Below the pieces are notes generated by a model, which made no database searches, was not told where the DNA came from, and worked only from the letters and a program-made list of their open reading frames with translations. Positions 8,886 to 18,307 of a stretch of 33,416 nt of DNA are shown here, in pieces. A program made the position numbers and the translations under genes. Origin of the DNA: Bacteroides sp. Lineage in GTDB: Bacteria > Bacteroidota > Bacteroidia > Bacteroidales > Muribaculaceae. Position 1 is the first letter of the stretch. Every line of letters starts with the position of its first letter. The DNA lies in contig JAAVCC010000006.1 of NCBI GenBank assembly GCA_014802535.1, forward strand, positions 47,953-81,368. The letters run 5' to 3'.

Positions 8886-10142
8886 ATGGAACAAACGCTC
8901 AACCAACAGCCAACGCAATCACCTGAATTGGAAGAATCAAAACTTCCCAAAACCGATAAATATATTCTGGGAATATACATTCTTCTACTGATTGTATCAG
9001 TCATCGAACTTTACAGCGCATCGTCGTTTGAAGTTAGAGCTTCAAATGTATTTGCGCCGTTGATTCGCCACGGCATGATGCTCGTGGCAGGAATCCTGAT
9101 TGTGTTAGGACTTTCACGCATCAACTACCGTTGGTTTATCCCGCTCATTCCACTGTTTGTAATTTTCAGCGTTTGTCTCGCCGGGTATGTTCTTGTAGCG
9201 GGTGAGATAATCAATGGTGCCCGTCGCTCGATAACAATGCTTGGAATTACATTTCAACCTGCCGAATTTCTCAAACTCTCGGCGGTATTATCGCTGGCAT
9301 TGATTATGTCACGAAGCCAGAGCCGTCAGGGAGTTAAGACTTGGGGTATCGTAACCTCATCAATAACTGTCCTGATATTTGGTGGCTTACTTTTCCCTCA
9401 AGGGCTTACCAACACGCTACTTCTAATGGGTATCTCACTTTCTATGATGCTTATCGGTGGAATTCAATGGCGTAAGTTCTTCATTGTCTTGGGTTGTTAT
9501 GCAGTCATTGCCGGATGCGGATACATTGTAAAGGCTCACTTGAGCGAAGATAGTGGTCGAACGGGAACATGGAAACAACGAGTTGAACGTTATTTTGACA
9601 AATCCCAACCAATGTATGAGAAAGAAATAACATCAATCAACCGTCAGGAGATGTATGGATATATGGCACAAGCTCATGGAGGCATCGTTGGTGTAATGCC
9701 CGGTAACTCACGCGAAACATCACGACTTCCGTTGGCGTTCTCCGATTATATCTTCTCAATTGTTGTCGAAGACCTCGGTCTTGTCGGAGGGTGCGCATTG
9801 CTCCTGTTTTATCTGTCGCTGATGGCACGAGCAGGCAACATCGCGCGTCAATGCAAGCGAGCTTTCCCGGCTTTGCTCGTGATTGGCATGGCTGTTATGA
9901 TAGTGCTTCAAGCACTGTTCCACATGGCAATCGTGACCGGAGTTTTCCCGGTATCGGGTCAGCCGCTACCACTTATCTCTAAAGGTGGCTCATCAATATT
10001 GATTACATCAATAGCTTTCGGTATAATGCTAAGTGTCAGCCGTTTTGCAACACAAAGCAAGGTCAAGAAACACGAATATGATCCCGAAACCGAACTGCTC
10101 CCCGAAGAAGTTCAGGCTATAAACCCAATGCAAATTGACTAA
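8886..10142 (+). CDS. ftsW: Septal peptidoglycan glycosyltransferase FtsW (SEDS family)
   Basis: FtsW polymerises lipid II into glycan strands at the septum, together with FtsI. The 418-residue product has a polar N-terminal tail of about 25 residues followed by roughly ten membrane helices. SEDS signatures are visible: GARRSI and FQPAEFLKLS in the first half, the SDYIFSIVVEDLG segment with Asp287 at the place of the catalytic Asp of FtsW and RodA, and PLPLISKGGSS at 360-370. Its position between murD and murG supports FtsW rather than RodA. The gene ends 13 bases before the murG ATG. Confidence 0.96.
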   Translation: MEQTLNQQPTQSPELEESKLPKTDKYILGIYILLLIVSVIELYSASSFEVRASNVFAPLIRHGMMLVAGILIVLGLSRINYRWFIPLIPLFVIFSVCLAGYVLVAGEIINGARRSITMLGITFQPAEFLKLSAVLSLALIMSRSQSRQGVKTWGIVTSSITVLIFGGLLFPQGLTNTLLLMGISLSMMLIGGIQWRKFFIVLGCYAVIAGCGYIVKAHLSEDSGRTGTWKQRVERYFDKSQPMYEKEITSINRQEMYGYMAQAHGGIVGVMPGNSRETSRLPLAFSDYIFSIVVEDLGLVGGCALLLFYLSLMARAGNIARQCKRAFPALLVIGMAVMIVLQALFHMAIVTGVFPVSGQPLPLISKGGSSILITSIAFGIMLSVSRFATQSKVKKHEYDPETELLPEEVQAINPMQID

Positions 10143-10155
10143 AAACGAGTTAACA

Positions 10156-11244
10156 ATGAAAGTATTAATCAGCGGAGGTGGCACCGGAGGACACATTTTC
10201 CCGGCACTCTCGATAGCCAATGCACTGCGCCGTCGCGACCCCGACACCGAAATACTGTTTGTCGGAGCCGACAACCGTATGGAAATGGAACGAGTTCCGG
10301 CTGCCGGATATAAAATTGTAGGCTTGCCCGTTGCCGGATTTGTACGCCGTAAACTTTGGCGCAATATTCCTGTGCTTTATAAACTTTGGAAAAGCATGAA
10401 CATGGCAGGCAAGGTACTCCGTGACTTCAAACCCGACATCGCCATCGGTGTTGGAGGCTATGCCAGCGGACCGATGTTGAAACGAGCCCAGAAGGCAGGA
10501 ATTCCCACTCTCATTCAAGAACAAAACTCATATGCCGGCGTAACCAATAAACTGCTCGCAAAAAATGCCGGTGCAATTTGCGTTGCATACGACAATATGG
10601 ACCGATTTTTCCCTGCCGACAAAATCACAATGACAGGTAACCCGGTCCGTGCTGATATTCTTGACTGCAAAGTTTCAAAAGAAGATGCAAAAAAAGAACT
10701 CGGATTTGACCCTAAACGCCCATTGGTGGTAATGGTTGGCGGAAGCCTCGGCGCACGTGCGATGAACGACGCAATGAAAATTGCTCTCCGCCCCATTGTT
10801 GAAGCCGGAGCATCAGTCCTTTGGCAGTCAGGGAAGAACTATGCCGACGAATGTGCCGAAGCTGCCAAAGGTGTTGAAAATGCGATCGCCACACCGTTCA
10901 TCAGCCGTATGGATCTCGTTTATAAAGCTGCCGACATTCTTGTTTCACGTGCCGGAGCAAGCACCATCAGTGAGATACAGCTTGTCGGAATACCCTCGAT
11001 ACTCATTCCCTCGCCCAACGTTGCCGAAGACCATCAACGCAAAAACGCGCTCGCACTTGTCGAAAAAGACGCAGCCGTTATGATTCCCGACAACGAATGT
11101 AGCGAGGAGCTTGCCCCGACGGTAATCAGGCTGCTCAAAGACAATGAAGCCCGTGAACGTCTTGCTGTTAATGCGGCAAAAATGGGTCTTAAAAATGCCG
11201 ACGAAAAGATTGTAGATAAAATCTATGAACTTCTGAACAAATGA
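10156..11244 (+). CDS. murG: UDP-GlcNAc:lipid I N-acetylglucosaminyltransferase MurG
   Basis: MurG adds GlcNAc to lipid I at the inner face of the membrane, giving lipid II. From ATG at 10156 the product has 362 residues and opens with MKVLISGGGTGGHIFPA, the family's exact N-terminal signature. The longer frame from TTG at 10135 would add seven residues and overlap ftsW, so it is not used. Other marks are the GVGGYASGP loop near 96, QEQNSYAGVTN near 118, MVGGSLGA near 191, and SRAGASTISE plus PSPNVAEDHQ in the UDP-GlcNAc-binding half. The stop overlaps the murC start by four bases (ATGA). Confidence 0.97.
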   Translation: MKVLISGGGTGGHIFPALSIANALRRRDPDTEILFVGADNRMEMERVPAAGYKIVGLPVAGFVRRKLWRNIPVLYKLWKSMNMAGKVLRDFKPDIAIGVGGYASGPMLKRAQKAGIPTLIQEQNSYAGVTNKLLAKNAGAICVAYDNMDRFFPADKITMTGNPVRADILDCKVSKEDAKKELGFDPKRPLVVMVGGSLGARAMNDAMKIALRPIVEAGASVLWQSGKNYADECAEAAKGVENAIATPFISRMDLVYKAADILVSRAGASTISEIQLVGIPSILIPSPNVAEDHQRKNALALVEKDAAVMIPDNECSEELAPTVIRLLKDNEARERLAVNAAKMGLKNADEKIVDKIYELLNK

Positions 11245-12623
11245 AAGAATACAAAAAATATTATTTTGTTGGCGCAGGTGGCATAGGCATGGCCGCCCTC
11301 GAACGCTTTTTTCTTGCAAAAGGCAAACGAGTTGCAGGTTATGACCGCACCTCGACCGCACTCACCGACAGCCTAATCAAAGATGGGGTTGAAATCGTAT
11401 TTGATGATGACCCCGAACTGATCCCTGCCGACATGAGAGACCCGTCTGACACACTTGTCGTCTATACACCGGCGGTGCCTGACAGTCATCGCGGTTTGAA
11501 ATATTTCAGAGAAAACGGATTTGATGTTGTAAAACGCGCCGCCGTTCTCGGCGAGGTAACTCGTGGCTCCAAAGGATTATGCTTTGCCGGTACACACGGG
11601 AAAACAACGACATCGTCAATGGCAGCTCATATCCTTTACTCGACACCTGCTGCTCGATGCAATGCCTTTTTGGGCGGTGTATTACGCAACTACGACAGTA
11701 ACTTTCTACTCGCCCCCGAGTCGCCATATTCGGTAATCGAAGCCGATGAATTTGACCGTTCATTTCATCATCTCACCCCTTATGTTGCGGTCATCACTGC
11801 CACCGATCCCGACCATCTCGATATTTATGGTACCGAAGAAGCCTATCTCGAAAGTTTTGCCCACTTCACCGAGTTGATACGTCACGACGGCTACCTAATC
11901 ATTCATAAAGGCCTCAAACTCAAACCGAGACCTCAAGACGGAGTAAAAGTGTTTGAATATTCGCGTGACAGCGGTGACTTCCACGCCGAGAATATCCGTC
12001 ATAACGAGGGACAAATCATTTTTGACTTTGTATATCCGGGTGGGAAAATAAAAGATATCGAACTCGGCGTACCTGTCGAAATCAATATCGAGAATGCGAT
12101 TGCCGCTCTTGCTGCAACCTCACTACTTCCCGAGTTTGACTCAGAAGCAGCCCGTCATGCAATAGCAACATTTATGGGTCCGAAACGTCGTTTTGAGTTT
12201 TATCTCAAAGAGCCCGGATTGCCCGTGATTATCGATGACTATGCCCATCATCCCGACGAATTAAAAGCGTCAATCAAATCGGTTAAAGCTCTATATCCAA
12301 ACCGAAAACTCACCGTCGCATTCCAGCCTCACCTCTACACTCGCACCCGCGATTTCGCCCCTCAGTTTGCCGACGCCCTTTCGATTGCCGACCAAGTAAT
12401 TTTGCTTGACATTTACCCTGCTCGTGAGGAACCTATACCCGGAGTTACCTCAAAAATCATATTTGACGACATAAAATGTGATAAAAAACAGCTAATTAGA
12501 AAGCAAGATTTGACAGAAACAATAAAAAATTGTAATTTTGACATACTTTTAACGGCAGGTGCAGGCGACATGGTTGACCTTCTGCCCGAAATTGTCAAGA
12601 TTGCAAAAAACCGTAAGCACTGA
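11241..12623 (+). CDS. murC: UDP-MurNAc:L-alanine ligase MurC
   Basis: MurC is the first of the amino acid ligases of the stem peptide. The 460-residue product shows the glycine-rich N-terminal fold FVGAGGIGMAAL (9-20), the ATP loop GTHGKTTTSSM at 117-127, EADEFDRSF and TATDPDHLDIYG in the central domain, FMGPKRRFEF, and the DDYAHHPDELKA motif that distinguishes MurC and Mpl from the other Mur ligases. It is translationally coupled to murG by an ATGA overlap and is followed by ftsQ after 12 bases. MurC is preferred over Mpl because of its place in the cluster. Confidence 0.97.
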   Translation: MKEYKKYYFVGAGGIGMAALERFFLAKGKRVAGYDRTSTALTDSLIKDGVEIVFDDDPELIPADMRDPSDTLVVYTPAVPDSHRGLKYFRENGFDVVKRAAVLGEVTRGSKGLCFAGTHGKTTTSSMAAHILYSTPAARCNAFLGGVLRNYDSNFLLAPESPYSVIEADEFDRSFHHLTPYVAVITATDPDHLDIYGTEEAYLESFAHFTELIRHDGYLIIHKGLKLKPRPQDGVKVFEYSRDSGDFHAENIRHNEGQIIFDFVYPGGKIKDIELGVPVEINIENAIAALAATSLLPEFDSEAARHAIATFMGPKRRFEFYLKEPGLPVIIDDYAHHPDELKASIKSVKALYPNRKLTVAFQPHLYTRTRDFAPQFADALSIADQVILLDIYPAREEPIPGVTSKIIFDDIKCDKKQLIRKQDLTETIKNCNFDILLTAGAGDMVDLLPEIVKIAKNRKH

Positions 12624-12635
12624 TTTCTTTAACCG

Positions 12636-13487
12636 ATGAGTCGTAAAACGATAATATACATGCTACTCAGCATTGTTCTCGCAGTTTATCTGGGAGGCGC
12701 CCTCTTTGTGACCGACATGATGACGGCTTCAGAGAGAACAGGCGGTATAACAATCGTTGTCGAAGATGCGGAAAACGGATTTGTCACACCCGATGGAGTG
12801 CGTTCTGAATTGAAAGTCAGTGGTAAAGATTTATATGATGTCAGCGGTACACTTCTCAATCATGTTGACCTGCAGGCTATCGAAAATCAGCTTAACGACG
12901 TTGACAATATCGAGACCGCAAACGTTTATCGCGTTTTCAAAAAAGACGCTTCAAGAATTATGGTTGAAGTCTCACCGATGAAGCCTGTTTTGAGAATCTT
13001 CGACCCATATTCGCCGATAAAATCATATTACGTGAATCGTTCAGGCAAACGACTCAAAGCCAACCACCTCTTCCACAAAGATGTACCGGTGATTATCGGA
13101 CGATTTAACACACCCGAAAAAATAGAATCGGTAATGCCCTTGATCGATTATCTCGAAAACGATCGTAATTTTTCGGCATTCATATCTTCAATGGAGCTGA
13201 CACCTCGAAACGACATCATCATCTACCCTGCCCACACCGGCCCGGTGATTAATTTTGGAGATGCAACGCAAATTAAAAACAAGCTTCGTCGTATCATGAG
13301 ATTCTATCAAGATGTGGTCAAGGTAAAAGGATATGAATATTATGACACAATTTCGGTGAAATGGGACGGACAACTTGTCGCAACCCGACACAACAAAGTG
13401 CGCCACAGCGACCGCATACTCCCCGACACCGATATTGATGCCGACAACATCGACCTCGGTTATATGGACACCATTCCAATCAGGTGA
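12636..13487 (+). CDS. ftsQ: Cell division protein FtsQ/DivIB
   Basis: The 283-residue bitopic protein has a very short cytoplasmic start, one membrane segment at about 7-28 (IYMLLSIVLAVYLGGALF), then a periplasmic part. A POTRA-like region covers about 38-110, ending in VYRVFKKDASRIMVEVSPMKPVLRI, which matches the FtsQ beta-domain junction (the usual E-R-x-P-x-A replaced by SPMKPVLRI). FtsQ recruits FtsL-FtsB and couples the ring to septal synthesis. Sequence conservation is low, and the call leans on topology and position between murC and ftsA. A 61-base AT-rich gap to ftsA follows. Confidence 0.9.
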   Translation: MSRKTIIYMLLSIVLAVYLGGALFVTDMMTASERTGGITIVVEDAENGFVTPDGVRSELKVSGKDLYDVSGTLLNHVDLQAIENQLNDVDNIETANVYRVFKKDASRIMVEVSPMKPVLRIFDPYSPIKSYYVNRSGKRLKANHLFHKDVPVIIGRFNTPEKIESVMPLIDYLENDRNFSAFISSMELTPRNDIIIYPAHTGPVINFGDATQIKNKLRRIMRFYQDVVKVKGYEYYDTISVKWDGQLVATRHNKVRHSDRILPDTDIDADNIDLGYMDTIPIR

Positions 13488-13548
13488 TAAACACTACAAC
13501 CAATAAAAAGCAAAATAAACGATAAACCAACAAATCTACCAATATAAG

Positions 13549-14910
13549 ATGCCCGACAAAAAATACATAGTAGCATTTGAGATAGGCAGCTCTAAAATCA
13601 GAGGAGCTGTAGGGACAGTTGATGACAACGGAACTCTTACCGTTGTTGCCGTAGAACAAGAACCGCTGAATGACTCAGTTCGTTATGGAAGCATCCGTAA
13701 AGTACCCGATGTCAGCGACCGTATTCTCAGTATCACCCGAAAACTCGAGGATAATCCGGCTGTTCGCCCGGGACGCATCAAAGGCTCTTACGTTCCAATC
13801 AGCGGTATCACCCTCAAGTCAATGAATACACAAATCGTAAAGAAATTTGACCAGGAGGTTGAAATCACAAAAGAAATCATTAGCCAACTCAAGCAGGAAG
13901 CACGACAAAAAGCCCCTGCCGATCGTGATGTGGTAGCTGTGATGACAGGTGGATATACAGTTGACACTATCGCCCAAAAAAATCCGGTTGGGGTTGTTGG
14001 GCGAGAAATAAAAGCCGATCTGTCGCCGGTTTACTGCCGTCCGCAGATTATCAATAATCTCAACCGAGTGTTTTCAGAACGTTTGCCAATGGCAATAAAC
14101 GGACAAATACCATTGCCCCTTGCCGAGGCAGGTTTGGTTTTGACCGACGATGAAAAAAACCTTGGTGTGATGCTTGTTGACTTCGGAGCAGAGACAACGA
14201 CCGTCTGCATCTTCAAAAAGGAGACATTCCGTTATCTCGCCACAATCCCGATGGGTTCACGAAACATCACTCGCGACCTAACCTCGCTTAACTATACCGA
14301 ACGTCAAGCTGAAGAAATTAAAACTTCTCGCAGCAATGTCTCTCCCGACTACGTTCCGCCGACAGGTGGTGACCCCAGTCTTGATACCACTAAAATCAAC
14401 CAGATTGTCTCAGAGCGAGCCGGCGAAATCATTGCTAACATTATTGCCCAAATCAAATATGCCGGCATGAAAGACACCGACCTCCCCGGAGGTATTGTTC
14501 TTGTCGGTGACGGTGCTAATTTGAAAGGATTTATGCAGCTGCTTGCATCTCACACAGGATTGAAAGTTCGTCGTGGTACTCCCCTCGGAGCTGTTAAGAA
14601 AGCTAATTTGCAAATCAAAGACACTGATGCTATCGATGTAATCTCGATATTAAGAGTTGCCGCCAGCTTTAACGACCAAAAAATTTGTGTGGAATTTCCC
14701 GAGCCGGTTAAAGAACCTGAACCAAACCCGCATCCTTCAAAAGATGACAACAACGAAGCCCCCGAGGTTGAAGACCCATATAAAAAACCGAAGTCCAAAC
14801 CCAAAGATGGCACTAAAAAGGACTTTGGCTCATCAGTCAAAAATCTCTTTGGCAAACTCATGGAAGCGCTCGACGACAGTGCTGACGATTATGATGACAA
14901 TAATAACTGA
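13549..14910 (+). CDS. ftsA: Cell division actin-like protein FtsA
   Basis: FtsA is an actin-fold ATPase that tethers FtsZ filaments to the inner membrane. The 453-residue product has phosphate-1 motif FEIGSSKIRGAVG near 10-22, an SHS2 (1C) insertion around 85-165, phosphate-2 LVDFGAETTTVCIF near 210, and the adenosine motif GGIVLVGDGANLKGF near 312-326. After about residue 385 a polar, Pro, Glu and Lys-rich linker leads to SSVKNLFGKLMEAL (about 427-440), a likely amphipathic membrane-targeting helix, then an acidic Asp/Asn tail. The long linker and acidic end exceed E. coli FtsA (420). ftsZ follows after 16 bases. Confidence 0.95.
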   Translation: MPDKKYIVAFEIGSSKIRGAVGTVDDNGTLTVVAVEQEPLNDSVRYGSIRKVPDVSDRILSITRKLEDNPAVRPGRIKGSYVPISGITLKSMNTQIVKKFDQEVEITKEIISQLKQEARQKAPADRDVVAVMTGGYTVDTIAQKNPVGVVGREIKADLSPVYCRPQIINNLNRVFSERLPMAINGQIPLPLAEAGLVLTDDEKNLGVMLVDFGAETTTVCIFKKETFRYLATIPMGSRNITRDLTSLNYTERQAEEIKTSRSNVSPDYVPPTGGDPSLDTTKINQIVSERAGEIIANIIAQIKYAGMKDTDLPGGIVLVGDGANLKGFMQLLASHTGLKVRRGTPLGAVKKANLQIKDTDAIDVISILRVAASFNDQKICVEFPEPVKEPEPNPHPSKDDNNEAPEVEDPYKKPKSKPKDGTKKDFGSSVKNLFGKLMEALDDSADDYDDNNN

Positions 14911-14926
14911 TTAAACACTTCCAACA

Positions 14927-16279
14927 ATGACATACGACGATATAGCAAAACCGGATAATTTCGTAACTTCCGGGCCTAAACAAACCGACATCAAAGTTGT
15001 AGGAGTCGGAGGTGGCGGTGGCAATGCCGTAAACTACATGTTTAACCAAGGTATCAAAGATGTATCTTTTGTTATCTGTAATACCGACCGTCAACACATC
15101 AACAGTTCTCCCATCTCAACCCGAGTGCTACTCGGACCCAAAACCTGCCAGGGCTTGGGTGCCGGTAATGATCCCAACGTGGCTCGCGACGCTGCCGAAG
15201 AATCGGTAGAGGAGATTGGTAAAATCTTTGAAGATGGCACCAAGATGGTGTTTATCACTGCCGGTATGGGTGGTGGCACAGGAACCGGGGCTGCTCCTAT
15301 CGTTGCTCGCGAAGCACGCAAACGCGGACTCCTCACAATCGGTATCGTAACAATTCCGTTCCTTTTTGAGCAACGCAAAAAAATTATCAAAGCTCTTGAA
15401 GGTGCTGAAGAAATGAGCAAGAACGTTGATGCAATGATGGTTATCAACAACGAACGACTCACCGAGATTTATCGTGACCTCGACTTCATGAACGCGTTCC
15501 ATAAAGCCGACGAAACTCTTGCCGTTGCCGCTCGAAGCATTTCTGAACTCATCACCACTCAGGGCCACATCAATATTGACTTCCGTGACGTCAACACAAC
15601 TCTCCGTAATGGAGGAGCAGCCATTATTTCGACCGGTTATGGTGAAGGCGAGAACCGTGTAACCAAGGCGATTGAAGATGCGCTCAACTCCCCACTTTTG
15701 AAAGATACCGATATCTACACTTCTCAACGATTCATGTTCAACATCTATTATAATCCGAATGCTGAAAATGCATTCAAGATGTCAGAAGCTGATCAAATCA
15801 CAGCCTTCATGACAAATCTTGACCCGGATGTTGACGCAATATGGGGTGTGGCTCATGACGAATCGCTCGGAGAAAAAATCAAGATTTCAATTCTTGCGTC
15901 AGGATTTGACTTGACTCTTCACGGTGCCGGTGAAACAAGAAAAATTAATGAAACAACCAAGAAAGCTGAAGCTGAAACTCAACAAGAGATACCAACTGAC
16001 GTAAAAGACTCCAAGAAATTAGAGTCAGAGTATGGCGAAAAAGCCAAAGAAATGGAACGTCAGGCTGCTCGTAATCGCTACATTATCCTGACTCAGGCTC
16101 AAATGGACAACGAAGCAATTCTTGAGATTGTAGAACGCACTCCTGTTTATATGAGAAACAATAAAATTGCCCAAGAGATGCGAAGACAAATGGATAGCGG
16201 AGAAACAGGCACCCCCACAACCACTCCAAACACCAATAACGACAACAGCCCGAAATCAGGGAATGTAATATCATTCTAA
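14927..16279 (+). CDS. ftsZ: Cell division tubulin homologue FtsZ
   Basis: FtsZ is a GTPase that polymerises into the division ring. The 450-residue product has GVGGGGGNAVNYM (26-38), the tubulin signature G115-G-G-T-G-T-G121, NNERL near 174, and the T7 synergy loop N216-I-D-F-R-D221, so GTP binding and hydrolysis residues are intact. The globular core ends near residue 335. A charged linker rich in Glu, Lys and Gln follows, then ERTPVYMRNN (403-412), which may be the conserved tail peptide that binds FtsA, and a further 40 residues rich in Thr, Asn and Ser ending VISF. Last gene of the division cluster proper. Confidence 0.97.
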   Translation: MTYDDIAKPDNFVTSGPKQTDIKVVGVGGGGGNAVNYMFNQGIKDVSFVICNTDRQHINSSPISTRVLLGPKTCQGLGAGNDPNVARDAAEESVEEIGKIFEDGTKMVFITAGMGGGTGTGAAPIVAREARKRGLLTIGIVTIPFLFEQRKKIIKALEGAEEMSKNVDAMMVINNERLTEIYRDLDFMNAFHKADETLAVAARSISELITTQGHINIDFRDVNTTLRNGGAAIISTGYGEGENRVTKAIEDALNSPLLKDTDIYTSQRFMFNIYYNPNAENAFKMSEADQITAFMTNLDPDVDAIWGVAHDESLGEKIKISILASGFDLTLHGAGETRKINETTKKAEAETQQEIPTDVKDSKKLESEYGEKAKEMERQAARNRYIILTQAQMDNEAILEIVERTPVYMRNNKIAQEMRRQMDSGETGTPTTTPNTNNDNSPKSGNVISF

Positions 16280-16309
16280 AACGACAGTTTAAGTACCTTC
16301 AAAACAGAT

Positions 16310-17092
16310 ATGCAGAACCTGTTCCCTATAGAATCACACGAAGCCGACGCACCATTTACGCGCGCCGAGATGGCAGCCACACAAGGCTCCCATTATTCGT
16401 GGCAAAGGGGAATTGAACCGGTCGAGATTCCGGTTAGTGTCGGTCGTGACCCTGCCGTTATATCGGTTGTTCTTGTTCTTATCATATTGACACTATGCAC
16501 ACTTAACCATTTTGGCAAAATGATAAGCGAAATGGCTCACGACCTATTTTCGTTGAAAGTGCGCGAAAACATTTTTGACGACGAATCGACCACCGACAGC
16601 CGAACGTATATCTTTCTGTTTCTGCAACTGTTTGTAAGTGAAAGCCTGCTGTTATACTCATGTCTTGCAAACCCCGAAGACTATACTACATATCAGAGTC
16701 TCAACCTATTGCTCGGAAAGCTGTTTGCATTGACAACGAGCTACTATCTGTTTCAAATGGCAGCTTACAGCGTACTCGGATATGTGTTTGCGCCGTCTGC
16801 GCTATCACTTTTTCTCAAAGGATTTAACGCCTCTCAAGGACTATTATCAATATCAATTCTGATGCCGGCAATGGCCTCTGTGTTTTATCCCGAATATGGA
16901 AGCATAATGGTAATAATAGGTGCAATATGCTATATTTTTACCAAAATATGCTTCATAATTAAAGGAATTAGAATTTTTTACCAAAATTTTTTCTCGTGGC
17001 TCTATTTTATTTTGTATCTTTGCACCGTTGAAATTATTCCCATGATTTTAGTCGGCACAGAGGCAATGAATTTGTGCGGATTAGAATATTAA
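16310..17092 (+). CDS. DUF4271 family integral membrane protein
   Basis: The 260-residue product has a soluble N-terminal region of about 45 residues and around six hydrophobic segments (about 48-66, 98-117, 133-160, 174-192, 198-218, 228-248). Composition, layout and its place directly before hemD fit the DUF4271 family of Bacteroidetes; the family has no established function that I know. It starts 30 bases after ftsZ and ends 28 bases before hemD. Its last 130 bases are unusually AT-rich and contain a clear Bacteroidetes -7 box. In relatives, genes of this family recur beside hemD, which hints at a role near the membrane in haem or cell-envelope work, but that is only inference. Confidence 0.8.
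   Translation: MQNLFPIESHEADAPFTRAEMAATQGSHYSWQRGIEPVEIPVSVGRDPAVISVVLVLIILTLCTLNHFGKMISEMAHDLFSLKVRENIFDDESTTDSRTYIFLFLQLFVSESLLLYSCLANPEDYTTYQSLNLLLGKLFALTTSYYLFQMAAYSVLGYVFAPSALSLFLKGFNASQGLLSISILMPAMASVFYPEYGSIMVIIGAICYIFTKICFIIKGIRIFYQNFFSWLYFILYLCTVEIIPMILVGTEAMNLCGLEY
17015..17022 (+). promoter_or_regulatory. Likely internal promoter (-7 box) for hemD-rnpA-yidD-tatD
   Basis: TATCTTTG matches the Bacteroidetes -7 consensus TAnnTTTG exactly and is followed by CA, a common context. It lies inside the end of the DUF4271 gene, about 100 bases before the hemD start. The expected -33 TTTG is not clear (TTTTTTCTCG near 16987-16996), which lowers confidence. Confidence 0.5.
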
Positions 17093-17120
17093 CGTGCATT
17101 CAAACCAGACTTAGATAAGC

Positions 17121-17882
17121 GTGAAAATCAAGAAAGTTTTAGTTTCTCAGCCAAAACCATCCAACGACAAATCACCCTATTACGAAATCGGCGAGAAATA
17201 TGGCGTTGAAATAGTTTTTCGTCCGTTCATCAAAGTAGAAGGACTTTCGGCAAAAGAATTCAGACAGCAGCGCATCAGTATTCCCGAATACACCGCAATT
17301 ATATTTACAGCAAAAGCTGCGATTGATGCATTTTTTCACATCTGTGAAGAAATGAGAATTACCATTCCCGACACCATGAAATATTTCTGTACGACCGAGC
17401 CAATCGCTCTTTACCTCCAGAAATATACCATCTATCGCAAACGCAAAATATTCCATGGCTCAACAGGCAAACTTGACGACCCTGCACTCATTCAGGCACT
17501 CAATAAAAACGTCAAGGAAAAATTTCTATATGCCGTCAGCGATGTTTATAAAGACGAAGTCAGCCCGCTCGACAAGACCAACATCACATACACAAAAGCT
17601 GTGATGTATCGTACGGTCAGCAATGATTTCGAAGAAGGAGAACCGTTTGATTATGACGTGCTTCTGTTCTTCAGTCACGCTGGTATTGACTCGTTGATGA
17701 AGAACTTCCCCGATTTCAAGCAAAACGATATTTATATCGGTTGCTTTGGCGAGTCAACAGTAAAAGCCGCCACTGACGCCGGCCTCACCGTCAATTTCAA
17801 AGCTCCCAGCCCCAAAACCCCGTCAATGACAGCTGCGCTCGACAACTTCTTGCAGGAGCATATTGACGAAATTGAAAAATAA
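17121..17882 (+). CDS. hemD: Uroporphyrinogen-III synthase HemD
   Basis: HemD cyclises hydroxymethylbilane to uroporphyrinogen III with inversion of ring D, in the cytoplasm. The 253-residue product shows the two-lobed family pattern: VLVSQPKPSN near the start, the FTAKAAIDAFF segment (about 62-73) corresponding to the conserved FTSxNAV motif, FCTTEPIALYL in lobe two, and the late FFSHAGIDSLMKNF and GCFGESTVKAATDAGL motifs. Sequence conservation in HemD is low, but these motifs in order are persuasive. The start is GTG. It lies 28 bases after the DUF4271 gene and 11 bases before rnpA. Confidence 0.88.
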   Translation: MKIKKVLVSQPKPSNDKSPYYEIGEKYGVEIVFRPFIKVEGLSAKEFRQQRISIPEYTAIIFTAKAAIDAFFHICEEMRITIPDTMKYFCTTEPIALYLQKYTIYRKRKIFHGSTGKLDDPALIQALNKNVKEKFLYAVSDVYKDEVSPLDKTNITYTKAVMYRTVSNDFEEGEPFDYDVLLFFSHAGIDSLMKNFPDFKQNDIYIGCFGESTVKAATDAGLTVNFKAPSPKTPSMTAALDNFLQEHIDEIEK

Positions 17883-17893
17883 GCACCTCCCAA

Positions 17894-18307
17894 GTGAAAC
17901 CCTTTGGTCTCGGAAAAAAGAACAAATTGTGCTCGGTCATAGCTATCGATGCTTTGTTTTCACGCGCCGAGGGTGTTGAAACCAACTTTGCTTACCCTCT
18001 AAAAATCACATGGCGTATCAATCAGGCAAGAAAAGCCGACCCTGATACGCCCAAATTTTTTATATCCGTACCAAAGCGCCGGTTCAAACACGCCGTTGAC
18101 CGCGTCAAAATGCGCCGTCGCATCAGAGAGGCATATCGCCTGACTCGACCCGAATTGCTCGGCGACATCAAACTACCGCTCGATATGGCTATAGTATGCG
18201 TTGCCGACAAGATTGTCGATTCAAAATCGGTGACAGCCGCACTATCAAAACTCCTGACCAAAATCACAGAACAATGTCGTCAATCATCACAGGCATCGGA
18301 AAGCTGA
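17894..18307 (+). CDS. rnpA: Ribonuclease P protein component
   Basis: RnpA assists the RNase P RNA in cutting the 5' leader from tRNA precursors. The 137-residue basic protein contains the family signature [19 protein letters not shown] (about 57-75), including the RNR-like basic helix, after an FFISVPKRR strand. The start is GTG at 17894. No rpmH neighbours it here, unlike the rpmH-rnpA order of many bacteria. Its 3' end overlaps the yidD start by 34 bases in another frame, so the two are probably translated from one message. Confidence 0.92.
   Translation: MKPFGLGKKNKLCSVIAIDALFSRAEGVETNFAYPLKITWRINQARKADPDTPKFFISVPKRRFKHAVDRVKMRRRIREAYRLTRPELLGDIKLPLDMAIVCVADKIVDSKSVTAALSKLLTKITEQCRQSSQASES

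Noticed and set aside
10135-10155. TTG start extending murG by seven codons
   Set aside because: Overlaps ftsW, and the family signature begins exactly at the ATG at 10156.
15128-15727. 199-codon minus-strand frame
   Set aside because: Antisense to the well-conserved ftsZ core; explained by ftsZ codon bias, with no motif of its own.
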